DNA of 31,687 bases from Lachnospiraceae bacterium (GCA_021153325.1 JAGKTQ010000026.1:1-31687), one strand, 5' to 3'; positions 1-6,500 are shown, numbered from the stretch's first letter. The notes: a model not told the origin generated them from the sequence alone. A program made the numbers and translations.

Positions 1-63
1 CTCAGTCGGTAGAGCACTTGACTTTTAATCAAGTTGTCCGGGGTTCGAATCCCCGATGTCTCA
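1..63 (+). tRNA. tRNA-Lys (anticodon TTT), 5' end cut off by the window
   Basis: The sequence starts inside the D arm and runs through the anticodon arm, variable loop, T arm and 3' acceptor strand. The anticodon stem CTTGA/TCAAG encloses the loop CTTTTAA, so the anticodon is TTT (lysine). The T arm is CGGGG-TTCGAAT-CCCCG, and the acceptor strand ATGTCTC is followed by the discriminator A at 63. CCA is not encoded. About 11 nt of the 5' acceptor and D region lie outside the window. A strong terminator follows at once. Confidence 0.96.
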
Positions 64-75
64 TTAGAAAAACGG

Positions 76-107
76 AATCGTCACTCGTAAGAGTGGCGAT
101 TTTGTTT
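76..107 (+). terminator. Rho-independent terminator of tRNA-Lys
   Basis: An 11-bp stem (76-86 with 91-101, one G-U pair) closes a GTAA tetraloop and is followed by a T-rich run (tttgtttt). It begins 12 nt after the tRNA end. Confidence 0.85.
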
Positions 108-125
108 TCCTTAGGAACAACGAGG

Positions 126-163
126 GAGACGAAGCCCGTGGGTTCAGAATCCCCAATGTCTCA
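126..163 (+). pseudogene. tRNA-Lys remnant lacking the D and anticodon arms
   Basis: Positions 140-169 repeat the 3' end of tRNA-Lys and its flank (41-69), with one inserted base and one G-to-A change. The copy keeps the T arm, the acceptor 3' strand GTCTCA and the six flanking bases TTAGAA. A matching 5' acceptor half (GAGAC, 126-130) lies upstream and can pair with GTCTC (158-162). What remains is therefore an acceptor stem and T arm without D and anticodon arms. It cannot be a working tRNA. It may be an internally deleted duplicate or an attachment-site scar left by an integrating element; the sequence does not decide between these. Confidence 0.5.
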
Positions 164-209
164 TTAGAATGTTTTAAAATAGGCGCTTTCAGGTGATGCT
201 CATATTTAC

Positions 210-228
210 GGGGTCTATATGGAAAAAT
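210..228 (+). repeat. GGGTCTAT-type repeat, first copy
   Basis: The sequence GGGGTCTATATGGAAAAAT is close to the left arm of the inverted repeat at 291-378. It shares GGGTCTATA followed by an A run and T, in the same orientation as that arm and 81 bp upstream of it. Confidence 0.45.
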
Positions 229-290
229 GTGTCATCCAGATTCCGTTAAAACTATATTTTTCAAGCTTTTTCTTATAAAAAGAGCAGTTT

Positions 291-378
291 GAGGGTCTAT
301 AGAGAAAAAATTGCTCTTAAGAGTCCTTATTTTTGAATTTTGAGGGCACGGAAGAAGATTTTTTGTGCATAGACCCTC
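291..378. repeat. Imperfect inverted repeat with 21-nt arms
   Basis: The left arm (291-311) begins GAGGGTCTAT and ends AAAAAAT. The right arm (358-378) is its reverse complement at 18 of 21 positions, and the mismatches cluster at positions 11, 12 and 14 of the arm. The spacer is 46 nt. The left arm also sits in the loop of a second hairpin (281-290 pairs with 308-317, 10 bp with one G-U). A further crossing pair, AAGAGTC (319-325) with GACTCTT (381-387), is possible. This could be a miniature dispersed repeat or a structured RNA; no protein-coding reading explains it. Confidence 0.5.
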
Positions 379-548
379 ATGACTCTTTCCTTATTCCTAA
401 AAATTCATAAAAACAGATAATCCGGTAACATGCATTTCTGATTCACCCCTCTTTGCTTTCTAAAAAAGTCGGGAGTCTGCCTTACAATATGTTTTCTGTA
501 TGATATTTCCTTAGGAAAATGATACGCGGCAGTAAATGATATAACATA

Positions 549-577
549 TTCCATAAAATGAAAAAGTGTGATAAGAT
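549..577 (+). promoter_or_regulatory. Putative sigma-A promoter of the cheY-like gene
   Basis: TTCCAT (549-554) and TAAGAT (572-577) are separated by 17 bp. The -35 box is weak and the -10 box good. The predicted start of transcription lies about 30 nt before the gene start. Confidence 0.4.
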
Positions 578-615
578 GATAGTAATTGATTCATACGAAA
601 GGTGGAAGTTGGGAA

Positions 616-978
616 ATGGCAAGTGTATTAATCGTAGATGATGCTGCTTTTATGCGCATGACAATAAAACAAATGCTGGAAGCACATGGACATACAATGA
701 TTGGAGAAGCAGCGGATGGAGTAGAGGCTGTAAGAAAGTTTAAAGAGCTTAAGCCGGATGTAGTCATGCTGGATATCACAATGCCGGAGATGAACGGAGT
801 AGAAGCGCTAAAACAGATCAGAGAACATGACCCGGATGCTAAGATCATTATTTGCTCTGCAATGGGACAACAGACAATGGTTGCTCAGTCGATACAATAC
901 GGAGCACAAGATTTTATAGTAAAACCATTTGAAGAGTGGCGCCTTATTGCATCACTTGAGAAAGTTTTGAGTAAATAA
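616..978 (+). CDS. cheY: CheY-type single-domain response regulator
   Basis: A 120-residue protein made of one receiver domain and no output domain. It shows the acidic pair D8/D9, the phospho-acceptor D53 (motif MLDITMPEMNG), S81 in the switch position and K103 (VKPF). This is the CheY pattern: phosphorylation at D53 by a CheA-type or other kinase would change binding to a partner such as the flagellar switch. The start at 616 is preferred because GGTGG lies 10 nt upstream and the protein then begins at the first beta strand; an in-frame ATG at 586 would add ten residues not typical of the fold. It is monocistronic, with its own terminator. No cheA or flagellar gene is nearby, so a chemotaxis role rests on family resemblance only. 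It could also act with the MCP-like protein 4 kb downstream. Confidence 0.85.
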   Translation: MASVLIVDDAAFMRMTIKQMLEAHGHTMIGEAADGVEAVRKFKELKPDVVMLDITMPEMNGVEALKQIREHDPDAKIIICSAMGQQTMVAQSIQYGAQDFIVKPFEEWRLIASLEKVLSK

Positions 979-986
979 AATTTAGG

Positions 987-1024
987 AAGAGCAGGTGTAG
1001 GAAACTACACCTGCTCTTTGTTTT
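987..1024. terminator. Terminator between the cheY-like gene and the small minus-strand gene
   Basis: A perfect 14-bp stem (987-1000 with 1005-1018) closes a GAAA tetraloop and is followed by a T-rich run on the plus strand. On the minus strand the stem contains the stop codon of the 52-aa gene (1007-1005). A bidirectional role is likely, although the minus side has a weaker U tract. Confidence 0.88.
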
Positions 1025-1163
1025 CTCCACCCGGTCCGTCTTTTCTTGGAACCTCATCAGGAATCATATCTGCTGGCAGATCCACCTGCGGAATGTTGCC
1101 GTCATCAAATAAATTTGCAGGGGATTGTCCGTTAGGAGTAGTTCTTAATTTTTCATCTTTCAT
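1005..1163 (-). CDS. Small acidic, proline-rich protein of unknown function (52 aa)
   Basis: A 52-codon frame runs from ATG (1163-1161) to TAG (1007-1005). A strong ribosome binding site (AAGGAAGGTG) lies just upstream, and no overlapping gene explains the region. The protein begins MKDEKLRTTPNG and is rich in D, E and P; it ends in a GPGGENKEQV tail. It has no hydrophobic segment and no cysteine, so it is probably cytoplasmic and largely disordered. I recognise no family. The stop codon lies inside the stem of the terminator shared with the cheY-like gene. The gene is divergent from the MATE gene, with about 160 bp between them. A spurious frame is possible, but the ribosome binding site and fit to the terminator argue for a real gene. 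Confidence 0.65.
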   Translation of the reverse strand: MKDEKLRTTPNGQSPANLFDDGNIPQVDLPADMIPDEVPRKDGPGGENKEQV

Positions 1164-1230
1164 AGTGCACCTTCCTTTCTATACAAGAATTTACCAAAAA
1201 AAGAAAAAATATACACAAAAGTTGTTTCGG

Positions 1231-1259
1231 TTGTACATTCTATAAGTCTATGCTAGAAT
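1231..1259 (+). promoter_or_regulatory. Putative promoter of the MATE gene
   Basis: TTGTAC (1231-1236) and TAGAAT (1254-1259) are separated by 17 bp. They lie about 65 bp before the chosen start of the transporter. Confidence 0.55.
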
Positions 1260-1323
1260 AATAAAGTTTGATGAGATGAGGAACAAATGAGAAAACCAGA
1301 GGATGAGTTACAAGGAGAAAAAT

Positions 1324-2697
1324 ATGGAACAAATACAAAAGGAAAATAAAATGGGAGTCATGCAGGAGAATAAGCTATTGCTTTCTATGTCTCTGCCAAT
1401 GATGGTTTCCATGCTGGTACAGGCACTTTATAATGTAGTAGACAGTGTTTTCGTATCGAGGATCAGTGAAAATGCGCTGACTTCAGTATCACTTGCCTTT
1501 CCAGTACAGAATTTTATGATAGCAGTAAGTGTGGGAACGGCAGTAGGTGTGAATGCGCTGCTTTCCAAAACTTTGGGTGAGAAAGATTATGAGAAAGCAC
1601 AAAAGATAGCTAATAATGCAGTTTTTTTAGCAGCGGTATGTTATGTTGTCTTCTTGCTGGTAGGCATTTTTGCAGTTGCACCATTTTATCTGACACAGAC
1701 AAAAGACGCAGAGATCATAGAATATGGAAAACAATATTTGACGATCATTTGTATTGGCTCTGTGGGAATCTTTTTCCAGACTATGTTTGAAAGACTGCTA
1801 CAGTCTACGGGCAAAACATTTTATACTATGATCACACAGGGAACAGGAGCGATCATTAATATCATTCTGGATCCACTTTTGATCTTTGGTGTAGGAATTT
1901 TCCCCAAAATGGGTGTTGCGGGGGCAGCATTAGCAACGATCATCGGTCAGATCGTAGCAGCGATTCTGGCGATCGTATTCAATGCGATGCACAATGAATA
2001 TATTACCATTCGTGTGGGACAGATTCGTCCGAATGCACATATCATTAAACAGATTTATGCTGTTGGTGCGCCTTCCATTGTCGTACAGGCTATCGGTTCT
2101 GTTATGGTCTATGGAATGAATTTGATTCTCATTGCGTTTTCTTCTACAGCGACTGCGGTGTTTGGTGTGTATTTTAAGTTACAGAGTTTCATTTTCATGC
2201 CGGTCTTCGGACTGAATAATGGAATGGTACCGATCATTGCCTATAATTATGGAGCGGGAAAGAAAAGTCGTGTAGTGAAGATCATAAAGCTGAGTATTGC
2301 TTATGCAGTGGGCATCATGTTTGTAGGTCTTATCATTCTTCAGATCATTCCGGATAAGCTGTTGTTAATGTTCAATGCTTCAGAAACGATGCTTGCAATC
2401 GGTGTTCCGGCGCTTCGGATAATTAGTACAAGTTTCCTTTTTGCAGGCTTTTGTATTGTATGCGGAAGCGTATTTCAGGCATTGGGAAATGGGGTATACA
2501 GTATGTGCGTATCCATAACCAGACAGCTGCTTGTATTGCTTCCGGTAGCTTATTTGCTTTCCAAACTTGGTGAGATCCGCTATGTATGGTTTGCATTTCC
2601 GATTGCAGAAATCGTATCGCTTACCTTATCCTCCATTTTCCTGTGTATTATTTATAGAAAGAAAATCAGGCATATCGGAGAAGGAAAAACATTGTAG
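1324..2697 (+). CDS. MATE family multidrug/cation efflux protein
   Basis: A 457-residue integral membrane protein with about twelve hydrophobic segments arranged as two homologous halves, the usual size for this family. The N-terminal half has the typical run around 'LPMMVSMLVQALYNVVDSVFV', where the LYNVVDSVFV stretch is characteristic of the Firmicutes MATE branch. Such proteins export drugs, dyes or metabolites in exchange for Na+ or H+; the substrate cannot be told here. The ATG at 1324 has AAGGAG six bases upstream and is preferred over the in-frame ATG at 1303. The gene has its own promoter and stands alone. No clear terminator follows; the tRNA-Leu promoter starts nine bases after the stop codon. 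Confidence 0.88.
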   Translation: MEQIQKENKMGVMQENKLLLSMSLPMMVSMLVQALYNVVDSVFVSRISENALTSVSLAFPVQNFMIAVSVGTAVGVNALLSKTLGEKDYEKAQKIANNAVFLAAVCYVVFLLVGIFAVAPFYLTQTKDAEIIEYGKQYLTIICIGSVGIFFQTMFERLLQSTGKTFYTMITQGTGAIINIILDPLLIFGVGIFPKMGVAGAALATIIGQIVAAILAIVFNAMHNEYITIRVGQIRPNAHIIKQIYAVGAPSIVVQAIGSVMVYGMNLILIAFSSTATAVFGVYFKLQSFIFMPVFGLNNGMVPIIAYNYGAGKKSRVVKIIKLSIAYAVGIMFVGLIILQIIPDKLLLMFNASETMLAIGVPALRIISTSFLFAGFCIVCGSVFQALGNGVYSMCVSITRQLLVLLPVAYLLSKLGEIRYVWFAFPIAEIVSLTLSSIFLCIIYRKKIRHIGEGKTL

Positions 2698-2705
2698 AAT
2701 GGGAA

Positions 2706-2734
2706 TTGACATAAAAGAGAAAGTACGATAAAAT
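2706..2734 (+). promoter_or_regulatory. Promoter of tRNA-Leu
   Basis: TTGACA (2706-2711) and TAAAAT (2729-2734) are separated by 17 bp. It is close to the sigma-A consensus and lies 30 bp before the tRNA. Confidence 0.75.
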
Positions 2735-2764
2735 ATCAAAGTTGCAGTAACCATTCTGCAAAAT

Positions 2765-2845
2765 GCGGATGTGGCGGAATTGGCAGACGCGCTAGATTTA
2801 GGTTCTAGTGTCCACGACGTGCAGGTTCAAGTCCTGTCATCCGCA
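2765..2845 (+). tRNA. tRNA-Leu (anticodon TAG)
   Basis: The acceptor stem GCGGATG/CATCCGC is perfect, with discriminator A at 2845. The anticodon stem CTAGA/TCTAG encloses TTTAGGT, so the anticodon is TAG (leucine). The long variable region between the anticodon and T arms is expected for a class II tRNA. The T arm is GCAGG-TTCAAGT-CCTGT. CCA is not encoded. Confidence 0.96.
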
Positions 2846-2867
2846 TTTATTATAGGTGACTACATGT

Positions 2868-2907
2868 AAAGTGACGGTATAGCAAAATATATCGTCACTT
2901 TTATTTT
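2868..2907 (+). terminator. Terminator of tRNA-Leu
   Basis: A 14-bp stem (2868-2881 with 2888-2901, one G-U pair) with loop GCAAAA is followed by TTTATTTT. Confidence 0.85.
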
Positions 2908-2964
2908 GGCGGATAATTTGTGTTCGCAGGAAAAAAGGGCTTTTGCATAAGAGGAGAGAAAAGT

Positions 2965-3693
2965 ATGTATCATTTAGGAATTTGTGATGATGATTCCATG
3001 TTCATAGAATATATAAAGAGGTTATTTCAAGAGGTTTGTCAGGACATAACATTTTATGAATATCTTTCAGGGGAAGAATTGATTCAGGACATGCAGACAC
3101 AGGAAAAATATGACCTGTTAATATTAGATGTGATGATGCCTGGAATGAATGGAAATGAAACTGCGAAAAAGTTTAGAGAACAATTTCCGAATACGCTTCT
3201 TGTATTTTGCTCAGGTGTATGCCTGCCTACCGTAGAGTCTTTTGAAACAACACCATACCGTTATTGGTTAAAAGAATATACGGAAGAAAAGATGCGGCGG
3301 GAAGTAGAAGGGGTATTTGGCAAATTAGAAAAAACAAAAGTCATGCCCTACATCGTTGGGAAAAAAGAAAATCAGTGGATAAAGCTCTCGCCGGAACAGA
3401 TTTCTTATATTGCAATTGCGAAAAAAGGTTCTGTCTTGTATGATGCAAATTCTAAGGAAAGCTATAGCTCGCCGAAAAAGCTTGCAGAATTTTATGAACA
3501 ATTAAAAGATTTTGGATTTGTCTATGCACATAACAGTTATATTGTAAATTTAAAATATGTAGCGATAGCCGGACCTACAGAATTGCAATTTATTCATGGT
3601 GAAAAGCTGACAATTTCCCGTGCCAGAGCAAAAGAATTTTTAAAGGCTTTTGCAGTAGATCTGGCGAAGAAATATGAAGAGGACATGGAATGA
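2965..3693 (+). CDS. LytTR-family response regulator (AgrA-like)
   Basis: A 242-residue DNA-binding regulator. Residues 1-120 form a receiver domain with acidic residues D8-D10 and the phospho-acceptor D55 (LLILDVMMPGMNG). Residues about 135-235 form a LytTR domain, recognised by the pattern from 'ISYIAIAKKGS' through 'FVYAHNSYIVNLKYV' to 'LTISRARAKEF'. LytTR proteins bind pairs of direct repeats about two helical turns apart and usually activate transcription. The start at 2965 follows AGAGGAGAG; the in-frame ATG at 2920 would add 15 residues before the first beta strand and is less likely. The stop codon overlaps the start of the histidine kinase gene (ATGA), so the pair is co-translated. 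A probable target site lies upstream of the MCP-like gene at 4896-4929. Confidence 0.9.
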   Translation: MYHLGICDDDSMFIEYIKRLFQEVCQDITFYEYLSGEELIQDMQTQEKYDLLILDVMMPGMNGNETAKKFREQFPNTLLVFCSGVCLPTVESFETTPYRYWLKEYTEEKMRREVEGVFGKLEKTKVMPYIVGKKENQWIKLSPEQISYIAIAKKGSVLYDANSKESYSSPKKLAEFYEQLKDFGFVYAHNSYIVNLKYVAIAGPTELQFIHGEKLTISRARAKEFLKAFAVDLAKKYEEDME

Positions 3694-4886
3694 AAGATAA
3701 TATAAAAAACAGAATTTCTTATATTTTATTAGAGGAAGAAGAAAATGCAAATACGCTGGCTTTTATTGTGGGAATGACGATTGCTATCGGAGCGGTCGTA
3801 GGTGTTCAGGGATTTCTGGATGGCTCGAACAGAGATTGGAGTATGCTTGTAATACCGCTATCAGGGTATGCGGTGCATGTTTTTGGAAAAAAGGTAAAGT
3901 GGTTTAAAAAGTATGTGAAATATGAGCATATATTAATGCCGTTCATTGTTAATTGTGCATTAGTTATCAGCCGTGATGGAAAATATGCTGCTTCCACACA
4001 GGTATACTTTTTGTGTTTGATGCTGACCATTGCTTATTGCGATGTGAAGATGGTATTTGCATCTTCTGCTGCGATGATACTCAGTACGGTCGGCGCTTTT
4101 ATTATTTCGCCGGAAGCCATGTTAAGTCTGGATAATGCTGTTGTATGGGTTTATATTTTGCTTGTATACCTTTTGGCAACTGCTGTGGCAGCGATTATTG
4201 CCTACCGTATGAGGCGACTGCTTGAAGAAGCAAGAGAGAAAAAAATCTACGAAGATGAACTGATCTACTTGGAGCAATTAGAGAAAAAAGAGGAACAGTA
4301 CAGGGAGTTTGTTCACAATATCAATCATTATTTTAATGCGATCGGTGAAATGGCAAGAACAGAGAATTGCGAAAATATTGTGAGTATGGTGGAGGAATTA
4401 AATGGAAAGCTTTTGCAAAATGAAAGGATCATTTATACGAACCACAAAGTATTAAATGCCATTTTGTCGGAAAAGGCAAGCGAAGCAGAGGAAAAGCAAA
4501 TTAGTTATGAAGCCTATGTAGAGCCGGGTGTGCATTTACATAATGTGGAAAGTGGCGATCTGGTTTCTATGCTTGGCAATTTGCTGGACAATGCACTGGA
4601 AGCAGCAGGAAAGTGTGAAGGTACAAAAAGAAAGGTTTCTGTTGGCATTTATATGGAAAAAGATGGAAAGGTTTGTGTGGTAAAGATTGCAAACTATTTT
4701 GCACAGCCTCCGGTTCGTCATAAGGCTGACTTTGTCTCTACTAAAAAAGAGAAGGGAATTCATGGAATCGGTATTAAGAGCGTGAGAAAAACAGCAGAAA
4801 AATATGGTGGCTATTTGCAATGCTTGATTGGAGATGATGTATTTTCTGCTATTTTGATTTTGCCGACACAAAATGACAAAAAATAA
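3690..4886 (+). CDS. GHKL-domain sensor histidine kinase (AgrC-like) with multi-pass membrane domain
   Basis: A 398-residue sensor kinase. Residues about 22-173 contain five or six hydrophobic segments with little extracellular loop. A charged coiled-coil linker follows (174-205), then the dimerisation/phospho-acceptor region 'EFVHNINHYFNAIGEM', where H209 is the likely acceptor. The C-terminal GHKL ATPase domain has the N box around LGNLLDNALEAA (N297, N301) and a G box 'GIHGIGIKSV' (357-366). AgrC-like kinases usually have HD at the acceptor site; here the residue after H209 is N. The start overlaps the upstream stop codon by four bases. The membrane domain is homologous to that of the neighbouring MCP-like protein (shared pattern DGK-[YF]-AA-x-TQ, residues 96-104, then IAYxDV), which suggests that both perceive the same kind of signal. 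Confidence 0.88.
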   Translation: MKDNIKNRISYILLEEEENANTLAFIVGMTIAIGAVVGVQGFLDGSNRDWSMLVIPLSGYAVHVFGKKVKWFKKYVKYEHILMPFIVNCALVISRDGKYAASTQVYFLCLMLTIAYCDVKMVFASSAAMILSTVGAFIISPEAMLSLDNAVVWVYILLVYLLATAVAAIIAYRMRRLLEEAREKKIYEDELIYLEQLEKKEEQYREFVHNINHYFNAIGEMARTENCENIVSMVEELNGKLLQNERIIYTNHKVLNAILSEKASEAEEKQISYEAYVEPGVHLHNVESGDLVSMLGNLLDNALEAAGKCEGTKRKVSVGIYMEKDGKVCVVKIANYFAQPPVRHKADFVSTKKEKGIHGIGIKSVRKTAEKYGGYLQCLIGDDVFSAILILPTQNDKK

Positions 4887-4895
4887 TAAAAAATA

Positions 4896-4929
4896 ACAAA
4901 ATTTGACCTTAAAATTACAAAAATTGCCC
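4896..4929 (+). promoter_or_regulatory. Candidate LytTR-binding direct repeat upstream of the MCP-like gene
   Basis: Two 13-mers, ACAAAATTTGACC (4896-4908) and ACAAAAATTGCCC (4917-4929), match at 11 of 13 positions. Their starts are exactly 21 bp apart, two turns of the helix, which is the geometry of known LytTR operators. They lie just upstream of a promoter with a short spacer, as expected for an activator site. The link to the LytTR regulator encoded at 2965 is an inference. Confidence 0.42.
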
Positions 4930-4935
4930 CCTCTA

Positions 4936-4962
4936 TTGTAGCGTTTTTTTTCATTGTAAAAT
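4936..4962 (+). promoter_or_regulatory. Putative activator-dependent promoter of the MCP-like gene
   Basis: TTGTAG (4936-4941) and TAAAAT (4957-4962) are only 15 bp apart. The suboptimal spacing and the direct repeat immediately upstream suggest activation by a bound regulator. Confidence 0.4.
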
Positions 4963-4995
4963 GGAAATCAAACGAGACAACGGAGGGACTTTTTT

Positions 4996-6465
4996 ATGGA
5001 GTTAAAGGTATTAGAAAACGAAGAAAAACAAATGAATTTTATTATGTTCCTTGTGACAGTGTCGGTGCCGATTGTGGGATTTGCTTTTGTTATGCTGTTT
5101 TTGGACGGAACTATGGCAGATGCCAGTGTATTTTCCATGGTAGCTGTGGGGGTTTTGACTCGAATTTTTGAGAAGAAGCTTGGGAAATATGCAAAGTATA
5201 TTTATACCAGTATACTTCCGGTTGCCGGTGTTATTACAATTGTAGTGGGAAATGATGGAAAATTTGCTGCTTTGACGCAGGCATATATATTTGTTTTGAT
5301 TTTGGCAATTGCTTATTATGATGTATCGGTCATTAAAGTAAATGCGATTGTTACCATTGCTACACATGCGATTGGGCTGATTCTATTTACGGAACCATTT
5401 TTGAAACAGCACAGTCTTCCGGTTTGGATTTTCATCATGTTTGTATATTTGCTTTCCGTAATAGCAGCATATCTGATCAGTCAGAGAACGTATCATATGT
5501 TTGCAATCATTGCGAAAAAGGAAAAGGAAGAAGAAGAACTTCTTGATAATGTAAAGGGTGCTTTTGAAAATTTACAGCATTCTTCTGAAAATATTTATAC
5601 TTCATTAGGTTCTTTTGAGCAGATTTCAAAAGAAATCGCATCTTCTACCGGTGAAATTTCAGAAAGTATGGAAACGCAGATCAAAGAGGTAGAAGGAAGC
5701 CTTGGTATTTGTAATGAACTGGCTGACATGATCGGAGCGTCGGGAAATAAAGTTGGCGAGACGGTTACGACTATGAATGGAATGAAGGTCAAAAATGACG
5801 AAGGCATCAGTTCTATTTCCGAATTAGCAAAGAAATTTGAAGAGAGCATTCAATCCAATCAAAGAGCGATGGAAGAAATTGAAACGCTGTCACAGAAATC
5901 TGCATTGATCGGTGGTATCGTAGACAGTATTCATCAGATCGCACAGCAGACCAATCTGCTTGCGTTGAATGCAGCAATTGAAGCAGCAAGAGCCGGGGAA
6001 GCCGGAAAAGGTTTCGCAGTAGTAGCAGATGAGATCAATGCTCTTTCTGCACAGTCTACAGAGGCAACACAAAAGATTGATGAAATTTTGAAGGATATTA
6101 TCGGAACGGTAGAAGAGGCGAACGAGATCATGAAGCATAACAATGAGATCGTAAATGTGACGCATGGTAAGTTAAATGATACCGTAGAGATATTCCATAC
6201 TATGTTAGACTCTTCTGAAAATGTGATCGAAGGTACGCATGCTTTGGAAGAAGAACTTGGAAATATTGTAAATATGAAAGAAAAATTATTGCAATCCATG
6301 GATAAATTGACAGAAGTGTCTGAGCGGTCTGCTGCTTCCACAGAACAGATCAATGCATCTACACAGGAACAGGTAGCCGCCATTGCGATCATTATTCAGG
6401 CAATGGAAACAGTACAAAATGAGATTGAACGTTTATCCGCTATATTAAATAATAATGTATCATAG
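4996..6465 (+). CDS. Methyl-accepting chemotaxis-like protein with kinase-type membrane sensor domain
   Basis: A 489-residue receptor. Residues about 13-170 are a multi-pass membrane domain without a large extracellular part. Residues 171-185 form a short charged linker, and no clear HAMP domain is visible. The rest is a long helical signalling rod. Its hairpin tip (about 314-350) carries the highly conserved stretches IAQQTNLLALNAAIEAARAG and GKGFAVVADE, which in chemoreceptors bind CheA and CheW. The membrane domain is homologous to that of the adjacent kinase: 15 of 24 residues are identical between D87-V110 here and D96-V119 there, including DGK, TQ and AY-x-DV. The start at 4996 follows CGGAGGG. 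No CheR-docking pentapeptide is seen at the C terminus. It has its own promoter with a possible LytTR site and is followed by a terminator. It may control chemotaxis or a non-motility pathway. Confidence 0.88.
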   Translation: MELKVLENEEKQMNFIMFLVTVSVPIVGFAFVMLFLDGTMADASVFSMVAVGVLTRIFEKKLGKYAKYIYTSILPVAGVITIVVGNDGKFAALTQAYIFVLILAIAYYDVSVIKVNAIVTIATHAIGLILFTEPFLKQHSLPVWIFIMFVYLLSVIAAYLISQRTYHMFAIIAKKEKEEEELLDNVKGAFENLQHSSENIYTSLGSFEQISKEIASSTGEISESMETQIKEVEGSLGICNELADMIGASGNKVGETVTTMNGMKVKNDEGISSISELAKKFEESIQSNQRAMEEIETLSQKSALIGGIVDSIHQIAQQTNLLALNAAIEAARAGEAGKGFAVVADEINALSAQSTEATQKIDEILKDIIGTVEEANEIMKHNNEIVNVTHGKLNDTVEIFHTMLDSSENVIEGTHALEEELGNIVNMKEKLLQSMDKLTEVSERSAASTEQINASTQEQVAAIAIIIQAMETVQNEIERLSAILNNNVS

Positions 6466-6469
6466 ATTC

Positions 6470-6500
6470 AAAAGCTCCTTTACGGGAGCTTTTGTTTGTT
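6470..6500 (+). terminator. Terminator after the MCP-like gene
   Basis: A 9-bp stem AAAAGCTCC/GGAGCTTTT (6470-6478 with 6485-6493) is followed by GTTTGTT. It begins four bases after the stop codon. Confidence 0.82.

Larger units (their letters stand above)
170..548. other. Non-coding stretch between tRNA-Lys remnant and cheY-like gene
   Basis: No reading frame with a ribosome binding site is visible on either strand. Short minus-strand frames stop after about 16 to 35 codons. The stretch holds three copies of a GGGTCTAT-type element (listed separately) and a small palindrome TTTCC-TTA-GGAAA at 506-518. Confidence 0.6.

Noticed and set aside
291..380. Short minus-strand frames across the inverted repeat (a 17-codon frame starting MRVYAQ and an open stretch with FFSIDPQ)
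   Set aside because: They are 17 to about 35 codons long and interrupted by stops and frame changes. The DNA symmetry explains the region better than a coding function.
1..600. Prophage or integrative element boundary at tRNA-Lys
   Set aside because: No integrase, excisionase or phage-like gene lies nearby; only a short scar-like copy is present, so no element can be called.
1018..1245. 75-codon plus-strand frame after the cheY-like gene
   Set aside because: It has no ribosome binding site, starts within a terminator and is antisense to the better supported 52-aa gene.
5934..6392. 152-codon minus-strand frame opposite the MCP signalling rod
   Set aside because: The plus strand encodes the conserved MCP core, so the opposite frame is a shadow of its biased codons.
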